Below, piece by piece: positions 16,901 to 26,676 of a stretch of 31,393 nucleotides of DNA (the stretch's first letter is position 1; the number at the start of each line of letters is the position of its first letter). The notes below the pieces were generated by a model, which had not been told where the DNA came from, ran no database searches, and worked only from the letters and a program-made list of their open reading frames with translations. The stretch spans positions 1 to 31,393 of the forward strand of contig ATSW01013998.1 in the NCBI GenBank assembly GCA_000444245.1, given 5' to 3'. The stretch comes from Botryllus schlosseri. Lineage: Eukaryota; Chordata; Ascidiacea; Stolidobranchia; Styelidae. The position numbers were made by a program, and so were the translations under genes.

Positions 16901-19900
16901 AGTTGCAACAATTGCATCGCAGCTACAAAAGTTAGGGAGACACTGCCATTGAATTACCTATTAGGTTCATTTAGATCAGGGGTTCTCAAAGGGTGGGCCA
17001 TGGCCCACCGGTGGGCCACAGAGCATTTTGAGGTGGGCCACGAAGCTATTTAGAAAATTTTAGCATTAATCTAAGTTTAGTTATATTTGTTATGGCAAAC
17101 GCTGGAAATATATTCATAAACTTTTCATCCGACTTTGATGAGACGTTGTGGCACGTATGGAGTCAGCATGTACAAGTCGAAAACAGGAGGGCAAACGGCG
17201 GCTTTCTCCACTGGCTATGACAACCTACGGCTAACAGCAACTAAAGTAATTTCGAGTATATGATAACCGGAAGGTAATGAATAAGTGACCAAGTATTCCG
17301 ACAGCGTCATATGTCGTATGCCGTTTAAAGGGGGTGCAATAAACTCGGATTGAAGTGTAATTGATGTAGAGATTTTCTGTAGCCTACTTCGGCATGCCGT
17401 ATTATTGTCAGACAAAAATAGTCAGAATTGAAATATATTATGTCCGGCTTGGAAATCACTTAACCCAATGTAAGAGTCACATGAGTTGATTGTATCATTG
17501 GGTTGAATATTCTGACATCGCAACCTCAGTTGGTTTGGTAGAAGACATACAATGTACATTGTAGGCTACAGCATCTATATTGAAAAATTGTTTCTCCACT
17601 TGTCAGTAGTAGCCTACTAGCACCCCATTCATTAATGAATTGTTTGGACCTGGCCCCGAATGATTATATTATTCCCCACAATAGTGGAACTAAAACCCTA
17701 ATCACACAGTGAATGCGGGGATTTGATTATTGTGTTTTGCAATGCGAATGGAGCAGCGGACGATCATAATATAGACAGGAGTTTTAGCCTATGATCTACC
17801 ATCAAAGCCGTAACTGCCGCACCCAAACCCCCGAACTCGGCGAGCTCGAAGGGGCCCAAGATTATTTCGTTGGTCGTTTATTGGAGGATATTTATTCAAC
17901 TCAAAAAATTTTCGTCGCGTTTCGTACGATTTCATCGCCCTAAGGGTCAAGATTTAAATATCATCAGTAAATTAAGATTAAAATGCGCATAATTTAGATG
18001 AATAGGCATATCGGCGCCGTTGACTACCACGCATTGAGCAGGATTTTGACTCTAAAAAAAGAGGTTGGCCACAGCACATTTTCAAACCGGAAAATGGGCC
18101 ACGGCCACGAAAGGGCTGAGAACCCCTGATTTAGATTATTCCACGTCATAAAAATTAAAAATTATAATTTACGATTTTCACCCACACTCATCCGGATTTT
18201 CATTCACACAAGTGCGTATTATCTCACAGGTTGAAAAGCACTGGCCTACACTTTGTTATATTTGGTTCCATGACTCCATAGTTGATTGCGTGCAATGTAG
18301 TTAAACCAGAGGTTTTAAAATTATCATTTGTTAACAATTTCCCCTGAACTGTGTCTNCTNGAAAAGTTTCGGGTTAATCATATTTTTATTGAAGGAATAA
18401 ACATATTTTTATTATGAATATGTTGTATATTTAAGTTTTGTGCCCCAAAAAAGTACTTGCAATTGTCAAAACAAAGTGAAACAATTCCACCCACCTTCTT
18501 GGATATATATTTAGTTTTGTAGTGCTTGTGGGTGAGCGGATGCGACAGTTTGATTCGGTTTGAGGGTTTCTTCACTCTGAAATGGAAGAGTACAATGATT
18601 TTCACCCAGATGTGGTAAAAGTAGTAAACAAAACATAGTTACTCAAGTGCAAGTAACGCCATAAATTTCTACTAAATTACAAGTAGAAGTAGCAATTTTA
18701 AACACTACTACACATACTAGAAACTGAAGGCCTAAAAAGCACTTTAGTTTTGAAAAGTAGATTTCAATCNNNGANGNGNCANATTTGACAGGTCTACAAC
18801 AGGTATTACATCAGGTAATGATGCATCAAATGGGTGGAAAAAGTCTCTACCCTGTCAGCCTATTGATACAATCCACATACCTGTAAATTCTGACAAGCCA
18901 GTGCTCCGAAGTATACGCCTCCTCCAAGTGCTTCAGTTTGATGTTTTTATTTCCAATCTCCACGTTTCTGGTTCGGTCGAACCCGGCCGGGTTGCGGAAG
19001 TCCAACTGCACGTCGCCGAATCTTGATAGAAAAAGCCAAAGTTCGGATCTGCCGAAAGAATTTCGTTGACGCGACCCCATACCTGTAATAACTCATCTTG
19101 TACATCAGGCAGTTCAATAACGTTTTCGATCCGGACTTGTCAACTCTGAATTCTCCTTGAGGCGTGAAATAGTTGGATTCTTTGATATCCTTCGGGTGCT
19201 CCCCTTCGGCGATGCGAACCTGGTAAGCACATACTTGATAGCAGATCAGGCGGTACTCAAAAATCTGTCCGATTATCAAAAACATTTGAAATTTCACTTT
19301 CACTTATTTCAGAAATTGCATGCGCTAATAACTAACATATAAAAATGGTCATGGTCAGTAACAAATTCGGAGTACTCCAGTATGTTTTGCTTACTTACAC
19401 TACTTACTTAAGCGTTATTTCTACTTGAGTACCAACCGTGACTACATTGACGAATTACCATCCCTGCCGACATATTGCACGGCACACACCCGTCACTAGG
19501 AATATCCGACAAGAGACTCCTTGCGAGAGTAAATTGGATACCGGTATACTGTTTGCCGTAAGCAAACATTAGTTAACATCTGGTATATGTAGATAGTCAC
19601 ACTTTGTACCCCATGCGGTGTGGGTTGTAACAGCCGTATAATTTCAACGGCCGGTCAAACATGCGTCTCACTACTACAGAGAACTAAATGACAATCTGTA
19701 ACTTTGAACAGCGTTGGAAACTTCGATTTGGACTTCAGTCTGCCGTATTATGGTTTTATCAACGTGGTTTGCATCAGTTTAACCACAGAAATAGAAATCT
19801 TCCATTTAGGGCCATCGGAGGTGCTCGGTATCTGAGCAACCCTAAATTCCTGCTCGCAGATTTAAGTCCAACCATAAAACAGACATTCAACTTGAAATTT

Positions 19901-22900
19901 ATGTAGGATAGCGTAGATTATATGCTCAAAAAGTCTTGAAATCAAACACAAAACAGTGCTACCGAAAGATTCTAAATACAGGGAAGCAACCAATTTTGTT
20001 GTATGAAAACCACAATCTCTCGCCGTATCATAACGTTTTTACTTATATCTACAAAAGATCTCAACAATAGTCATACTCAAAAACACTCACCATCCACAAG
20101 AACTTGTTGATGTCATCGCCGGAGTAACCTATCACCCCGCCAAATATGATAAGAACATAGTCAACGTCCAGCTCTCTCATGATCTCAATCGCTTTATCTT
20201 CGGAAGAAGACATCGCCTTGCCGACCTAAACAGAGCCACACTGCTTACTTTCCACGTTTTAGATAAGAAGTTCTTGACCTGGAATTTTGCTTGTTGCATT
20301 ACGCGATTACACAATCAACTTAAAATGAGGTATAGACTTTAGAAAAATAGAGGCATTACTGCACCCAGTTTCCAACTTTAGCATACATATACTAAAAAAT
20401 ACATAATATGTATCTAACTTGCATTTCCGCCCCGTTTAAAATCTAAATTACCTTGGGGCAGTACCACAGTAGAGGTCCAACCCACCGTTCTATATTTTGT
20501 CAAGTAACTAGTATTTGGATGAAATTGCCATGTGATGCACACACTTGAGTAGTTTTTATGTATCTGGAAAATTGCTACTTCTGCTTGCAATTGAGTAGAA
20601 ATCTACAGAATTACTTAAATATATAGCGACGCCCAGCATGAAAACCGTCGCACACACAGGAACCGATACAAGATATGAATCATAATCCCGTACCAAAGCA
20701 ATATGGCTGTTGTTCCAAGTGTTATTGTCGACCAGCGTGGTACGATTGGCCATTCCCGCAATCTGATAACCGTAATCCCACCATGACATGACCCTGGCTT
20801 TCTCGTCGGTGTTCTGTCTCAGCCAGTAGTAGGCCTCGCGGAAGTCGTCTAGAATATTTCTCGATCTGAAAATGCAACAGAAATGGATGAACGGATAAAT
20901 CAATACTATCAATCAACTAAGGTGACCAAATTAGTCAATTGCCAATGACAATTTCACTCAAAGCTACTTTCTTCACAAGTAAATCCAAAAACCTCTCATT
21001 AAGTGAGTAGTACAAGCAGGCGAAAAGCTACTCGAGCAATTCAAAAAGGCTGAAGTTCTGGGAGGTACAGAACTTCAATATACGATTGAAGAGTATATTC
21101 ATATTGAAATCAACCCAAATATTTTACGCTGATACTCGTCAGGGGTAATCGTCAGCAACTGGTGCAGATGAGGATGGAGCATTGTATATCAACAATCGGA
21201 ACACCAAATATGACGTCACAGGATTGAAATTCCAAATAATCAGGGCTAAGAGATCGTTTAAGCTCAATGCACTATTTATAGATGGTGAATGAACTTCTGT
21301 TGACAGAAACTAGATTTGTGTATTTTGATGAAAATCTCTACTAGTTGCTGACGTTCACCAGAAAATATTCGGGTTCGTTTCAGAATGCAGAAGAAATTCG
21401 TCACAGACCACCTCAGGTAATGAGCACACGCACCCGTCGTTATTGTAAGACGCGAGCACCACGCTCGGGCTGGAGTAAGCGTTGCTGGTCACCCACGTGC
21501 AGTGCACGACGAACATCATCAAAATCATCAGCATCATCACGATCACAAACATCTGCAAGGAAGACAGTTGAAAAAACACATCACGAGATTCAAAACCGCG
21601 ACACCCACCCGCAAATTGTGGCCGAGCGAGTTGTCTTCGTCTTTCTTTTTCGACACGACGACGCCGGAGGCTGACGAACGTTTCTTTTTTGACACTTTCT
21701 TCTCCGGAATTGATTCGTCATCGCTGTCATCACCGTCTACCGATTCACCGCCGATCTGTACATTTCTCACTGTTACGCCGATGCTGCCGACAAGATAGCT
21801 TAACGGTGGAGCGTTCTGCTCCTTGATCCGTAGGCCATTGGTTTAATCTCCAGACGGATCAGACCGAAGAGGTGATAGGTAAAACTGTTATCTATGGCTT
21901 AGCAAGTCTCACAAGGCTACATCTGCACGTTCCTTGTCCAGCGGCATATGCACAACAAGAACTCACGGTATGTATATGCACAGATCGTGTGTATGTATAT
22001 TGCGTAGCACGAGTCAGTGTACATGCCACAAAAACATCAAGGACAATAATATATAATGTCCTATTCTTATTTGACTACTCCATTCGACTCGAAGCCTCAT
22101 ACTTGATTGACAAGTTCAGGGAAAGTGTTTGTTTTAAGAGGTGCCGTAACAGCACTTTATCAGTACCCCAAAATGGTCTTTAGGCCCATAAATTATGTGT
22201 ATTTTTACTTCCAATTTTATTATAGTAAAATCAAAAAATCTAGTGACACTAAATCATGCGAAAAACAACTTCAAGTTGAACAAATATGTACAGAAACACT
22301 CTACATATGCTAGCCTACATACAAATTTTAAGGGATATAGCCTCTTTCACTCCCTCCTGGCTAAGCCTATGATAGAATCACTCGGGTACCCCCGTCGTGT
22401 TGTTAACTACGGTGTGGGTAATGATCGAATTATATCTCGGACAACAAATCACATGCGAAATCAGCATTACCGAGGTTGACGCTCATTTGCAAACATAATC
22501 GAAACTGTTCATATATACAAGGGCGAAATATGATCCTAGCAACAGGAAAGACTAGCATAGTCCCGCGTTACACTATCATGAACAATACAACGACGGCACT
22601 AACCGATTTTCTTTGTTCCTCTTCCGTTTCCTCCTCCTAAAAGCAAAAAGACCGTCAAGCAAAAGAGAAAAAAACGCCAGTTAGCGGGATCAGTCACCTT
22701 CAAAAAAATGCTGAAAGTGTTGGAAAACGCGATTCCTGATAGAACACACACGCACGGCGTCAGCGTTAGCATCAATCTCACCATGACGCCGGCAAAATAC
22801 GACGCAAAGATGGCGTACAGAATGACTGGAAAAATACACAAGCCGAGGGTAAAGCACAAAAATAGCCAGACGCGTCGAGAGCGACTCACTGAAGACACGC

Positions 22901-25599
22901 TCGTCGTTGACTTTCTTGATACAGAACCAGAGTCCGGCAGGGAATGTGCAGCACAGAATGTGCAGGTCGAAGAAAAATGAAGACCACGTCGTGGGTTGAT
23001 GCTCCGATACCGACGCTATGATCGGTATATGGATCTTGGCGTAACCGGTGTCCCACAACGAGTAGAAACGCCCGCTCCACGGCGCGATTATGCCTGATAT
23101 ATGTGAGGAAATGAAATCAATTGTTATACCCATACCTAGACAGCTCGAACAGACTTGTATATATATAAATTCATCAGATTATATTTGTCAAGCTTAATTT
23201 GGGTTGCAGGGTGGATTCAGACCTACTGATCGCTCGCAAGCCACACCTGTCAAACCAGGTCCAAAATTTTACCTCAAATCAATATCTTCGTTTTTCAGTG
23301 GGATGCTTCATTTCTAAGCCTATCGTAATGACTAGTATTGTGGATCATCATGGCTCTATTCTAGTGACACCTTTAACAGCGAACAACGCAATTGATTCAA
23401 ACACAAAAATTGACTGATTTAATATAGTTATATATCACCAAAAACAGTGGCTCTAACTGCCGTGTCATGGCAACATAATATGTTGATGCATTTCTGTGCG
23501 CCATTTGCTCGAGTCATGGCGTTGGTCCTACTTCCAAAATCATGATCAGCATCATGGATCATTAGGGCTCTATACTAGCAGTTCACCTTTATTTGCAAAT
23601 CATGCAATTGGTAAGAATACAACAATCAATCAATCGAATATAGCCAAACTATAAACCACCAAAACAATGGGATCATGACAATTTAATTTGGTATAATTCC
23701 ATGCTCCCTTCGTATTGGCCCTGCGTGTGTCGTGATGAATCAAAGATTTAGCTGCAACATGGTCGCATCAAATTTGGTTCATTGAAATAATATTCTTATA
23801 TCCTCATTCGGTTTCCACGGATACGATTATTGCGTCACCTCAAATAGAAAAGATATTCCATACCTGCATAAGTCAGGCCGACAACAGTGGCAAACACCAA
23901 CCCGGCAGCAGCCAGAACAGCAAAATAAAACAACGATCGGAACTGTTGGGCAGTCATTTTGGATCGCAAGTAATCAAAAAAGCAGTAGGCCTGGAGCAGT
24001 GCAAACACCCCTGACACAAAATTAGAAATGTTAAAATTCGCCACACCGCAAAATGGAATCAGTAACATTACCTGCCGATGCCATGTGTTCACTTGTGCGA
24101 ATGGGTTGGAAACCTACAAACGGTACTTGCATAGACAACAACAGTCCCAGTATGAAAAATGTTGTGTATGCTGAAACAAGATGGCGTTCGTCAAACAACA
24201 AAGGAAGAGAGGTAAATCAATATCATTGACCATTGCCATATGTGCTTCTCATCAAAATCCGATCAAGTATAGCAAGTATCCAACCGTGGCATATCAAAAA
24301 TGCTCACGTGATTATCATAACAGCAACATGTACATACCGACATACACTCGAGTTGAGTATCTCTGCATAAGTAAAAGTATAAAGACATGGAGTGGAATCA
24401 AATTGATGATGAATACGTAGCCTCCCCATGCTGACACCTGTGACATAAAATAGAATTGTGTTACTGGTAGTGTTTTCCATTGTACGTAGATTGGGGAGTT
24501 TTGTAACCTTTGAATATCAAAATGTTGAGGTACACGTGCAACTATACATACTGAAATTAAATCAGGTTTCGAGAAAAGAGACATCAAAATGTTGAAACGT
24601 TCAAGACATATATGCTCAGCCAATCCGTACTCAATACAATAACTTGCACATCCATATTAAAACGAGTTACTGTATTCGTCAGCTACTTACCATGTAAAAA
24701 TAGGAGACGGCTGCACAAACCGACCAGAAAACAGAGCCTGTCTTCACTGATTTGATCCACAGGAAATACGTGAATTGCAGAGCAAAGATCGCAATGCCTT
24801 CATTGTCATAACTGCCGGCGACTGATCTTGAGATATACCCAGGAACTAACATGAAAAAATGGGGAGTTTAAGATAATGAAACACCACCCGATATCGACAT
24901 GAGGAATGCCACAATCGATCAGATGCTCACAAAGTATTCAGCGTTGCTATTAAAGTAAGAGTAATACCATTTACTCAGTTGCAAGTAGATGCGACTACAT
25001 GGTTTTTATGCAAATTTGTCTTAACTACTTTCTCCTTTCAAAATGAAAGCGTAAAAAATGATAGGCTAAATCTAAAATATAACCGCTCAATTAATGCAAG
25101 TATGCAAAATCTACACGAGTAGGGATTTTTTTCTATTTCCACAAACTCACCTATAGCAATGAAGCAAGCCGCGAAAAGCCCAGCACCAGGAGACCACAAT
25201 TCCTTCGTTAATAGGAAAGTAGAAATGGACGTCAACCCGCTGAATAAGGGAGCAAGAAACACACACACATCCCTGATGTGGATAGTAATATTGAGGGCGT
25301 TCAATAGCCAATGCAAGGCCCCAGCCGTTACCATCAATCCGGGAAACACCTGTTCCAAGTATTGGAAGATTATTGCGGGTAACAAATCAGAAAAAGGATC
25401 ATTTTGAGTATCATTAAAATGAACAGACATAGCCTTGACATGGTAATGAATGACAACATCCGTTTTTCTAAGAAAACCTTATGAACATACCGTCCCTCCG
25501 ACAATTCTTCCCAGTGGATACCATGCCCGTTCGTCAAACCAATTGAGGAAATTGTAAAATCCATTTTCACTCAGATGATGCGTCGCACGATAGTTGAAC
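13808..25599 (-). CDS. STT3B: STT3B, catalytic subunit of oligosaccharyltransferase (17 exons, N-terminal exon missing)
   Basis: This ER membrane enzyme transfers the dolichol-linked glycan to Asn in N-X-S/T; the STT3B form acts largely after translation. Exons in coding order: 25599-25491, 25349-25151, 24845-24691, 24437-24338, 24170-24072, 24010-23864, 23093-22890, 22825-22698, 22636-22604, 21755-21609, 21552-21434, 20865-20694, 20225-20091, 19219-19083, 19021-18881, 18576-18495, 13924-13808. All join in frame, about 740 codons. Hallmarks are [34 protein letters not shown], the sequon-rich NNTWNNSH and [11 protein letters not shown]3B rather than STT3A is shown by [20 protein letters not shown] and the long basic tail. 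The first exon begins with the last base of a Trp codon, the W of the family's DPW. The preceding exon (TM1, catalytic HEFDPW loop) was not found. Confidence 0.96.
14185..15387. mobile_element. 1.2-kb non-autonomous hAT (TAGGGCGATTTTT ends) nested in a MITE
   Basis: The ends TAGGGCGATTTTTTTT and AAAAAAAATCGCCCTA are inverted, and GTTATAAC is duplicated perfectly on both sides (14177-14184 and 15388-15395). Both ends carry clusters of TTTTGACC/TTTTGACAT units, in the same orientation at each end. The body contains a 28-nt hairpin at 14553-14580 and a 20-bp tandem duplication near 14702-14742 (CCAGAATTCCTACCCA). No transposase is recognised. Confidence 0.9.
14553..14580. repeat. short perfect hairpin in the 1.2-kb hAT
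   Basis: GGATATCTAGA and TCTAGATATCC are perfect complements separated by six bases. It lies in the interior of the element at 14185-15387 and has no obvious role. Confidence 0.8.
16274..16588. mobile_element. CAGTGGTTCTC-family hAT MITE, 315 bp
   Basis: The ends are CAGTGGTTCTCGAACT and AGTTTGAGAACCACTG. The flanks CATTAAAG and CCTTCAAG match at six of eight positions. The body is in the opposite orientation to the copy at 9686-9966 (GACATGCCCCC near the left end). A run of ten C near 16530 is included. Confidence 0.85.
16698..16751. mobile_element. isolated right end of a GCGGGCCGC-type hAT
   Basis: CGCGGGCCGC appears twice, then GCGGGTTGAGAACCCCTG, a hAT terminus. No partner end lies to the left before other elements intervene, so only a fragment remains. 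Confidence 0.5.
16977..18128. mobile_element. 1.15-kb non-autonomous hAT (GTGGGCCAC-rich ends), perfect 8-bp duplication
   Basis: The ends are CAGGGGTTCTCA and TGAGAACCCCTG. ATTTAGAT flanks both sides (16969-16976 and 18129-18136). Subterminal GTGGGCCAC units at the left (GGCCCACCGGTGGGCC is itself palindromic) are mirrored by GGGCCACGGCCACG at the right. No transposase was recognised. A fragment with the same GTGGGCCAC theme is at 27516-27568. Confidence 0.92.
18495..18576 (-). CDS. STT3B: STT3B penultimate exon
   Basis: After CATTTCAG the exon reads [20 protein letters not shown] to KYISKK, then GTGGGT. It follows the WLVRIY-R end of the luminal domain, matching KVKAPDNR ... KYLSKK in vertebrates. 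Reading on without splicing would add unrelated residues and a stop, so splicing to 13924 is preferred. Confidence 0.9.
18607..18800. mobile_element. degenerate CAGAGGTGGTCA-family MITE in an STT3B intron
   Basis: It starts CAGATGTGGTAAAAGTAGT and carries CAAGTGCAAGTAACG and ACAAGTAGAAGTAGC like the other copies. The right end falls in a run with N bases (18770-18782) and is uncertain. Confidence 0.5.
18881..20225 (-). CDS. STT3B: STT3B exons for the C-terminal luminal domain (three exons)
   Basis: Exons 20225-20091, 19219-19083 and 19021-18881 encode [97 protein letters not shown] and [14 protein letters not shown]. The DINKFLWM segment belongs to the DK-type motif near the peptide-acceptor pocket in eukaryotic STT3. 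Phases run 0, 2, 2 and are exact. Introns here are 867 and 61 nt, and the latter is near the minimum for animals. Confidence 0.95.
19350..19465. mobile_element. fragment of the CAGAGGTGGTCA-family MITE, inverted
   Basis: GGTCAGTAACAAATTCGGAGTACT corresponds to the reversed right end of the copy at 4938-5168 (GGTCAGTAACGAAGTACT). TTACACTACTTACTTAAGCG continues the match. The outer boundary is not clear. Confidence 0.45.
20500..20625. mobile_element. worn MITE-like sequence in an STT3B intron
   Basis: CAAGTAACTAGTATTTGGATG, CTTGAGTAG and AATTGAGTAGAAATCTAC resemble the AAGTAGAAGTAG vocabulary of the CAGAGGTGGTCA family. No ends or target duplication can be defined. Confidence 0.25.
20694..20865 (-). 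CDS. STT3B: STT3B exon with the WWDYG catalytic motif
   Basis: This exon reads [20 protein letters not shown], then [20 protein letters not shown] and [20 protein letters not shown] is the diagnostic motif of all oligosaccharyltransferase catalytic subunits and recognises the +2 Ser/Thr of the sequon. NNTWNNS carries the glycosylation sites that eukaryotic STT3 itself uses. Acceptor CATTTTCAG, donor GTACGG. Confidence 0.97.
21434..21755 (-). CDS. STT3B: STT3B exons: charged cytosolic linker, then last transmembrane helix
   Basis: Exon 21755-21609 reads [20 protein letters not shown], then [20 protein letters not shown], a charged linker of 49 codons. Exon 21552-21434 begins [20 protein letters not shown], the last transmembrane helix, then [20 protein letters not shown]. 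The helix exon is strongly conserved with vertebrate STT3B while the linker is not, as expected of a disordered loop. Confidence 0.94.
22604..22636 (-). CDS. STT3B: STT3B 33-nt microexon ([11 protein letters not shown])
   Basis: After the acceptor TGCTTTTAG the sequence gives eleven codons, [11 protein letters not shown], followed by GTTAGT. It enters and leaves in phase 0, so including or skipping it keeps the frame. It sits in the acidic cytosolic linker between SIFLK (exon ending at 22698) and [10 protein letters not shown]. In vertebrates the same region is an acidic run of variable length. Confidence 0.7.
22698..23093 (-). CDS. STT3B: STT3B exons with the [10 protein letters not shown] loop
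   Basis: Exon 23093-22890 reads [40 protein letters not shown] and [17 protein letters not shown] is the external-loop-5 motif whose Glu contributes to catalysis and gating. Exon 22825-22698 reads [20 protein letters not shown] and [14 protein letters not shown]. The intron between them is only 64 nt. The donor after VF is A|GTGAGT, giving an Ile codon across the junction. Confidence 0.96.
23270..23710. repeat. diverged tandem duplication of about 213 bp in an STT3B intron
   Basis: Sequence from GTGGATCATCATGGCTCTATTC (23340) is repeated from ATGGATCATTAGGGCTCTATAC (about 23553). Both continue through AACGCAATTGATTC / CATGCAATTGGTAAG and ATATCACCAAAAACAGTGG / ATAAACCACCAAAACAATGG. Many substitutions and small indels separate them, so the duplication is old. 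Confidence 0.65.
23864..24845 (-). CDS. STT3B: STT3B exons for central transmembrane helices (four exons)
   Basis: Exons 24845-24691, 24437-24338, 24170-24072 and 24010-23864 encode [88 protein letters not shown] and [19 protein letters not shown] contains the second acidic (DxE) metal-binding motif of the catalytic site. Junction phases are 0, 1, 1, 1 and consistent throughout. Confidence 0.96.
24918..25130. mobile_element. possible CAGAGGTGGTCA-family MITE in an STT3B intron
   Basis: CAGATGCTCACAAAGTATTC begins a stretch with AAAGTAAGAGTAATACC, CAGTTGCAAGTAGATGCGAC and TTAACTACTTTCTCC, which follow the family's layout loosely. The right end and any target duplication are not visible. Confidence 0.3.
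25151..25599 (-). CDS. STT3B: first two recognised STT3B exons
   Basis: Exon 25599-25491 reads [36 protein letters not shown]. Exon 25349-25151 reads [40 protein letters not shown] and [11 protein letters not shown] before GTGAGT. The first base (G at 25599, after AACTAG) completes a Trp codon, so a preceding coding exon ending in TG must exist. All residues match the family closely. Confidence 0.96.
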
Positions 25600-26583
25600 C
25601 TAGTTCAATTATTATATTACATTGATACAACACCAACAATTAAAGAAACTGAAATCTGAATGAGCCAAAGCTGATTGCACTACTAATGACTCTAATGAGT
25701 ACAACGTGAATGCCACTGTATTAGTTCGGATCTATATTGGAATTATTGGATGTCATGACCAACCAGCCAGTCATCAATTGTATGCGGGTCAGACCTTCCA
25801 CATGATTTGTTTGAAACAGCACACGAGGTAAATAATGAAGACCAATAAAGCTGTGATGCAATTGTGACATTTTCATTCTTGGAGCAATAAGTGTAAAATG
25901 AGCAAAAATTATAGTGTTAACAGCTGGCACATTATACCCAAAACATTGGTCAACACTCATGACAGACAAGGCAAAACTATCTAGTATTATTTGTATGGTG
26001 TAGAGTACAGAGTAGCCTATTCAGTTTGCCAACAGACAACAGAAAAAATCTCAAAAGCAACCTAAACTGCTAAAATTAGAAAAGACGTTTGAATGATCCA
26101 AACATATATCATAGCTGCCCACTATCTTCCAGCTCTGATAAGGCTAGATGTAAAGCTAGTGAAATATACTCTCCAGCAAACGTCAGCTACAGGGTGGGTT
26201 CGATTATGTCCACAATAAGGACAGTCTCATGTTCCCAATAAGGACAGTCGTTCTTTTCACAATGACGTCAGTCGCAGCACCAACATATCCCAGACACGGT
26301 GTCCGAGTGGCAACACAGTCCGAACATGGAACATACCCCAGACATGATGTTCGAGTGCCGTTAGGCGTTATTGTGAACATCCTGATTGGAATCGCTGGCC
26401 TTTTTGCCTGATATATCAGGTGAGCAGCGATGATTTTCCAAGTCAAAGCAATTTAATAAAAAATAATTAAAAAATAAAATAGAGTGTGAGCACAGGACAC
26501 CGATTCCATTAGAAGCATGGCATAATTCCACAGTTGAAAGGAAGACATGCAAATGTTCCTAAATTGCGATTATGAGAATATAC
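25600..26583. other. stretch upstream of STT3B exons without recognised gene
   Basis: No frame here encodes the missing STT3B N-terminus. The stretch contains two short local duplications: CAATAAGGACAGTC twice (26213 and 26236) and a 29-bp unit twice (26283 and 26331). A TGACGTCA site is at 26263-26270. Nothing else was recognised. Confidence 0.5.
26213..26359. repeat. two adjacent short duplications
   Basis: CAATAAGGACAGTC occurs at 26213-26226 and 26236-26249 (period 23). A unit beginning ACATATCCCAGACACGG at 26283 recurs as ACATACCCCAGACATGA at 26331 (period 48). A TGACGTCA octamer lies between the two pairs. Confidence 0.7.
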
Positions 26584-26676
26584 CTGCGGCTGCATTGCAA
26601 GATGTAGTTCTTCTGAAGCTGCCTCGCGAATTTGCTGCAATGTGACGTCATCTTCATCAGAGGAAGACGACGACAT
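26584..26676 (-). CDS. possible first coding exon, 31 codons (MSSSSSDEDDVTLQQ...)
   Basis: ATG at 26676 opens a frame reading MSSSSSDEDDVTLQQIREAA, then SEELHLAMQPQ, and ends at CAG|GTATAT in phase 0. A Ser/Asp start followed by an amphipathic helix is a common N-terminus. It loosely resembles the start of the nuclear CUSTOS protein (SSSDAEELERCREAA), but no second exon of that family was found. It is on the same strand as STT3B and about 1 kb upstream of its first recognised exon. The transmembrane segment expected next in STT3B is not encoded between them, so it is not clearly part of that gene. It could be chance. Confidence 0.35.

Larger units (their letters stand above)
13925..18494 (-). 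other. STT3B: last STT3B intron, 4.57 kb, transposon-rich
   Basis: The donor is GTGGGT at 18494 and the acceptor TATAG at 13925. The intron holds a MITE with a nested 1.2-kb hAT (14020-15514), another MITE (16274-16588), a lone hAT end (16698-16751), and a 1.15-kb hAT (16977-18128). A worn MITE end is visible near 18220-18243 (AGGTTGAAAAGCACTG). The 15523-16273 stretch has no recognisable gene. Two N bases occur at 18356 and 18359. Confidence 0.75.

Noticed and set aside
18356-18359. unusual base composition at N-containing sites as biological signal
   Set aside because: The N bases are sequencing ambiguity.
22690-23133. single-exon 147-codon protein on the minus strand
   Set aside because: It is two STT3B segments in one open stretch; the 64-nt intron in between is clear from the family alignment.
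25600-26583. missing TM1/HEFDPW exon of STT3B
   Set aside because: I looked for GFSSRLFAVIRFES-like coding on the minus strand and found none in this stretch.
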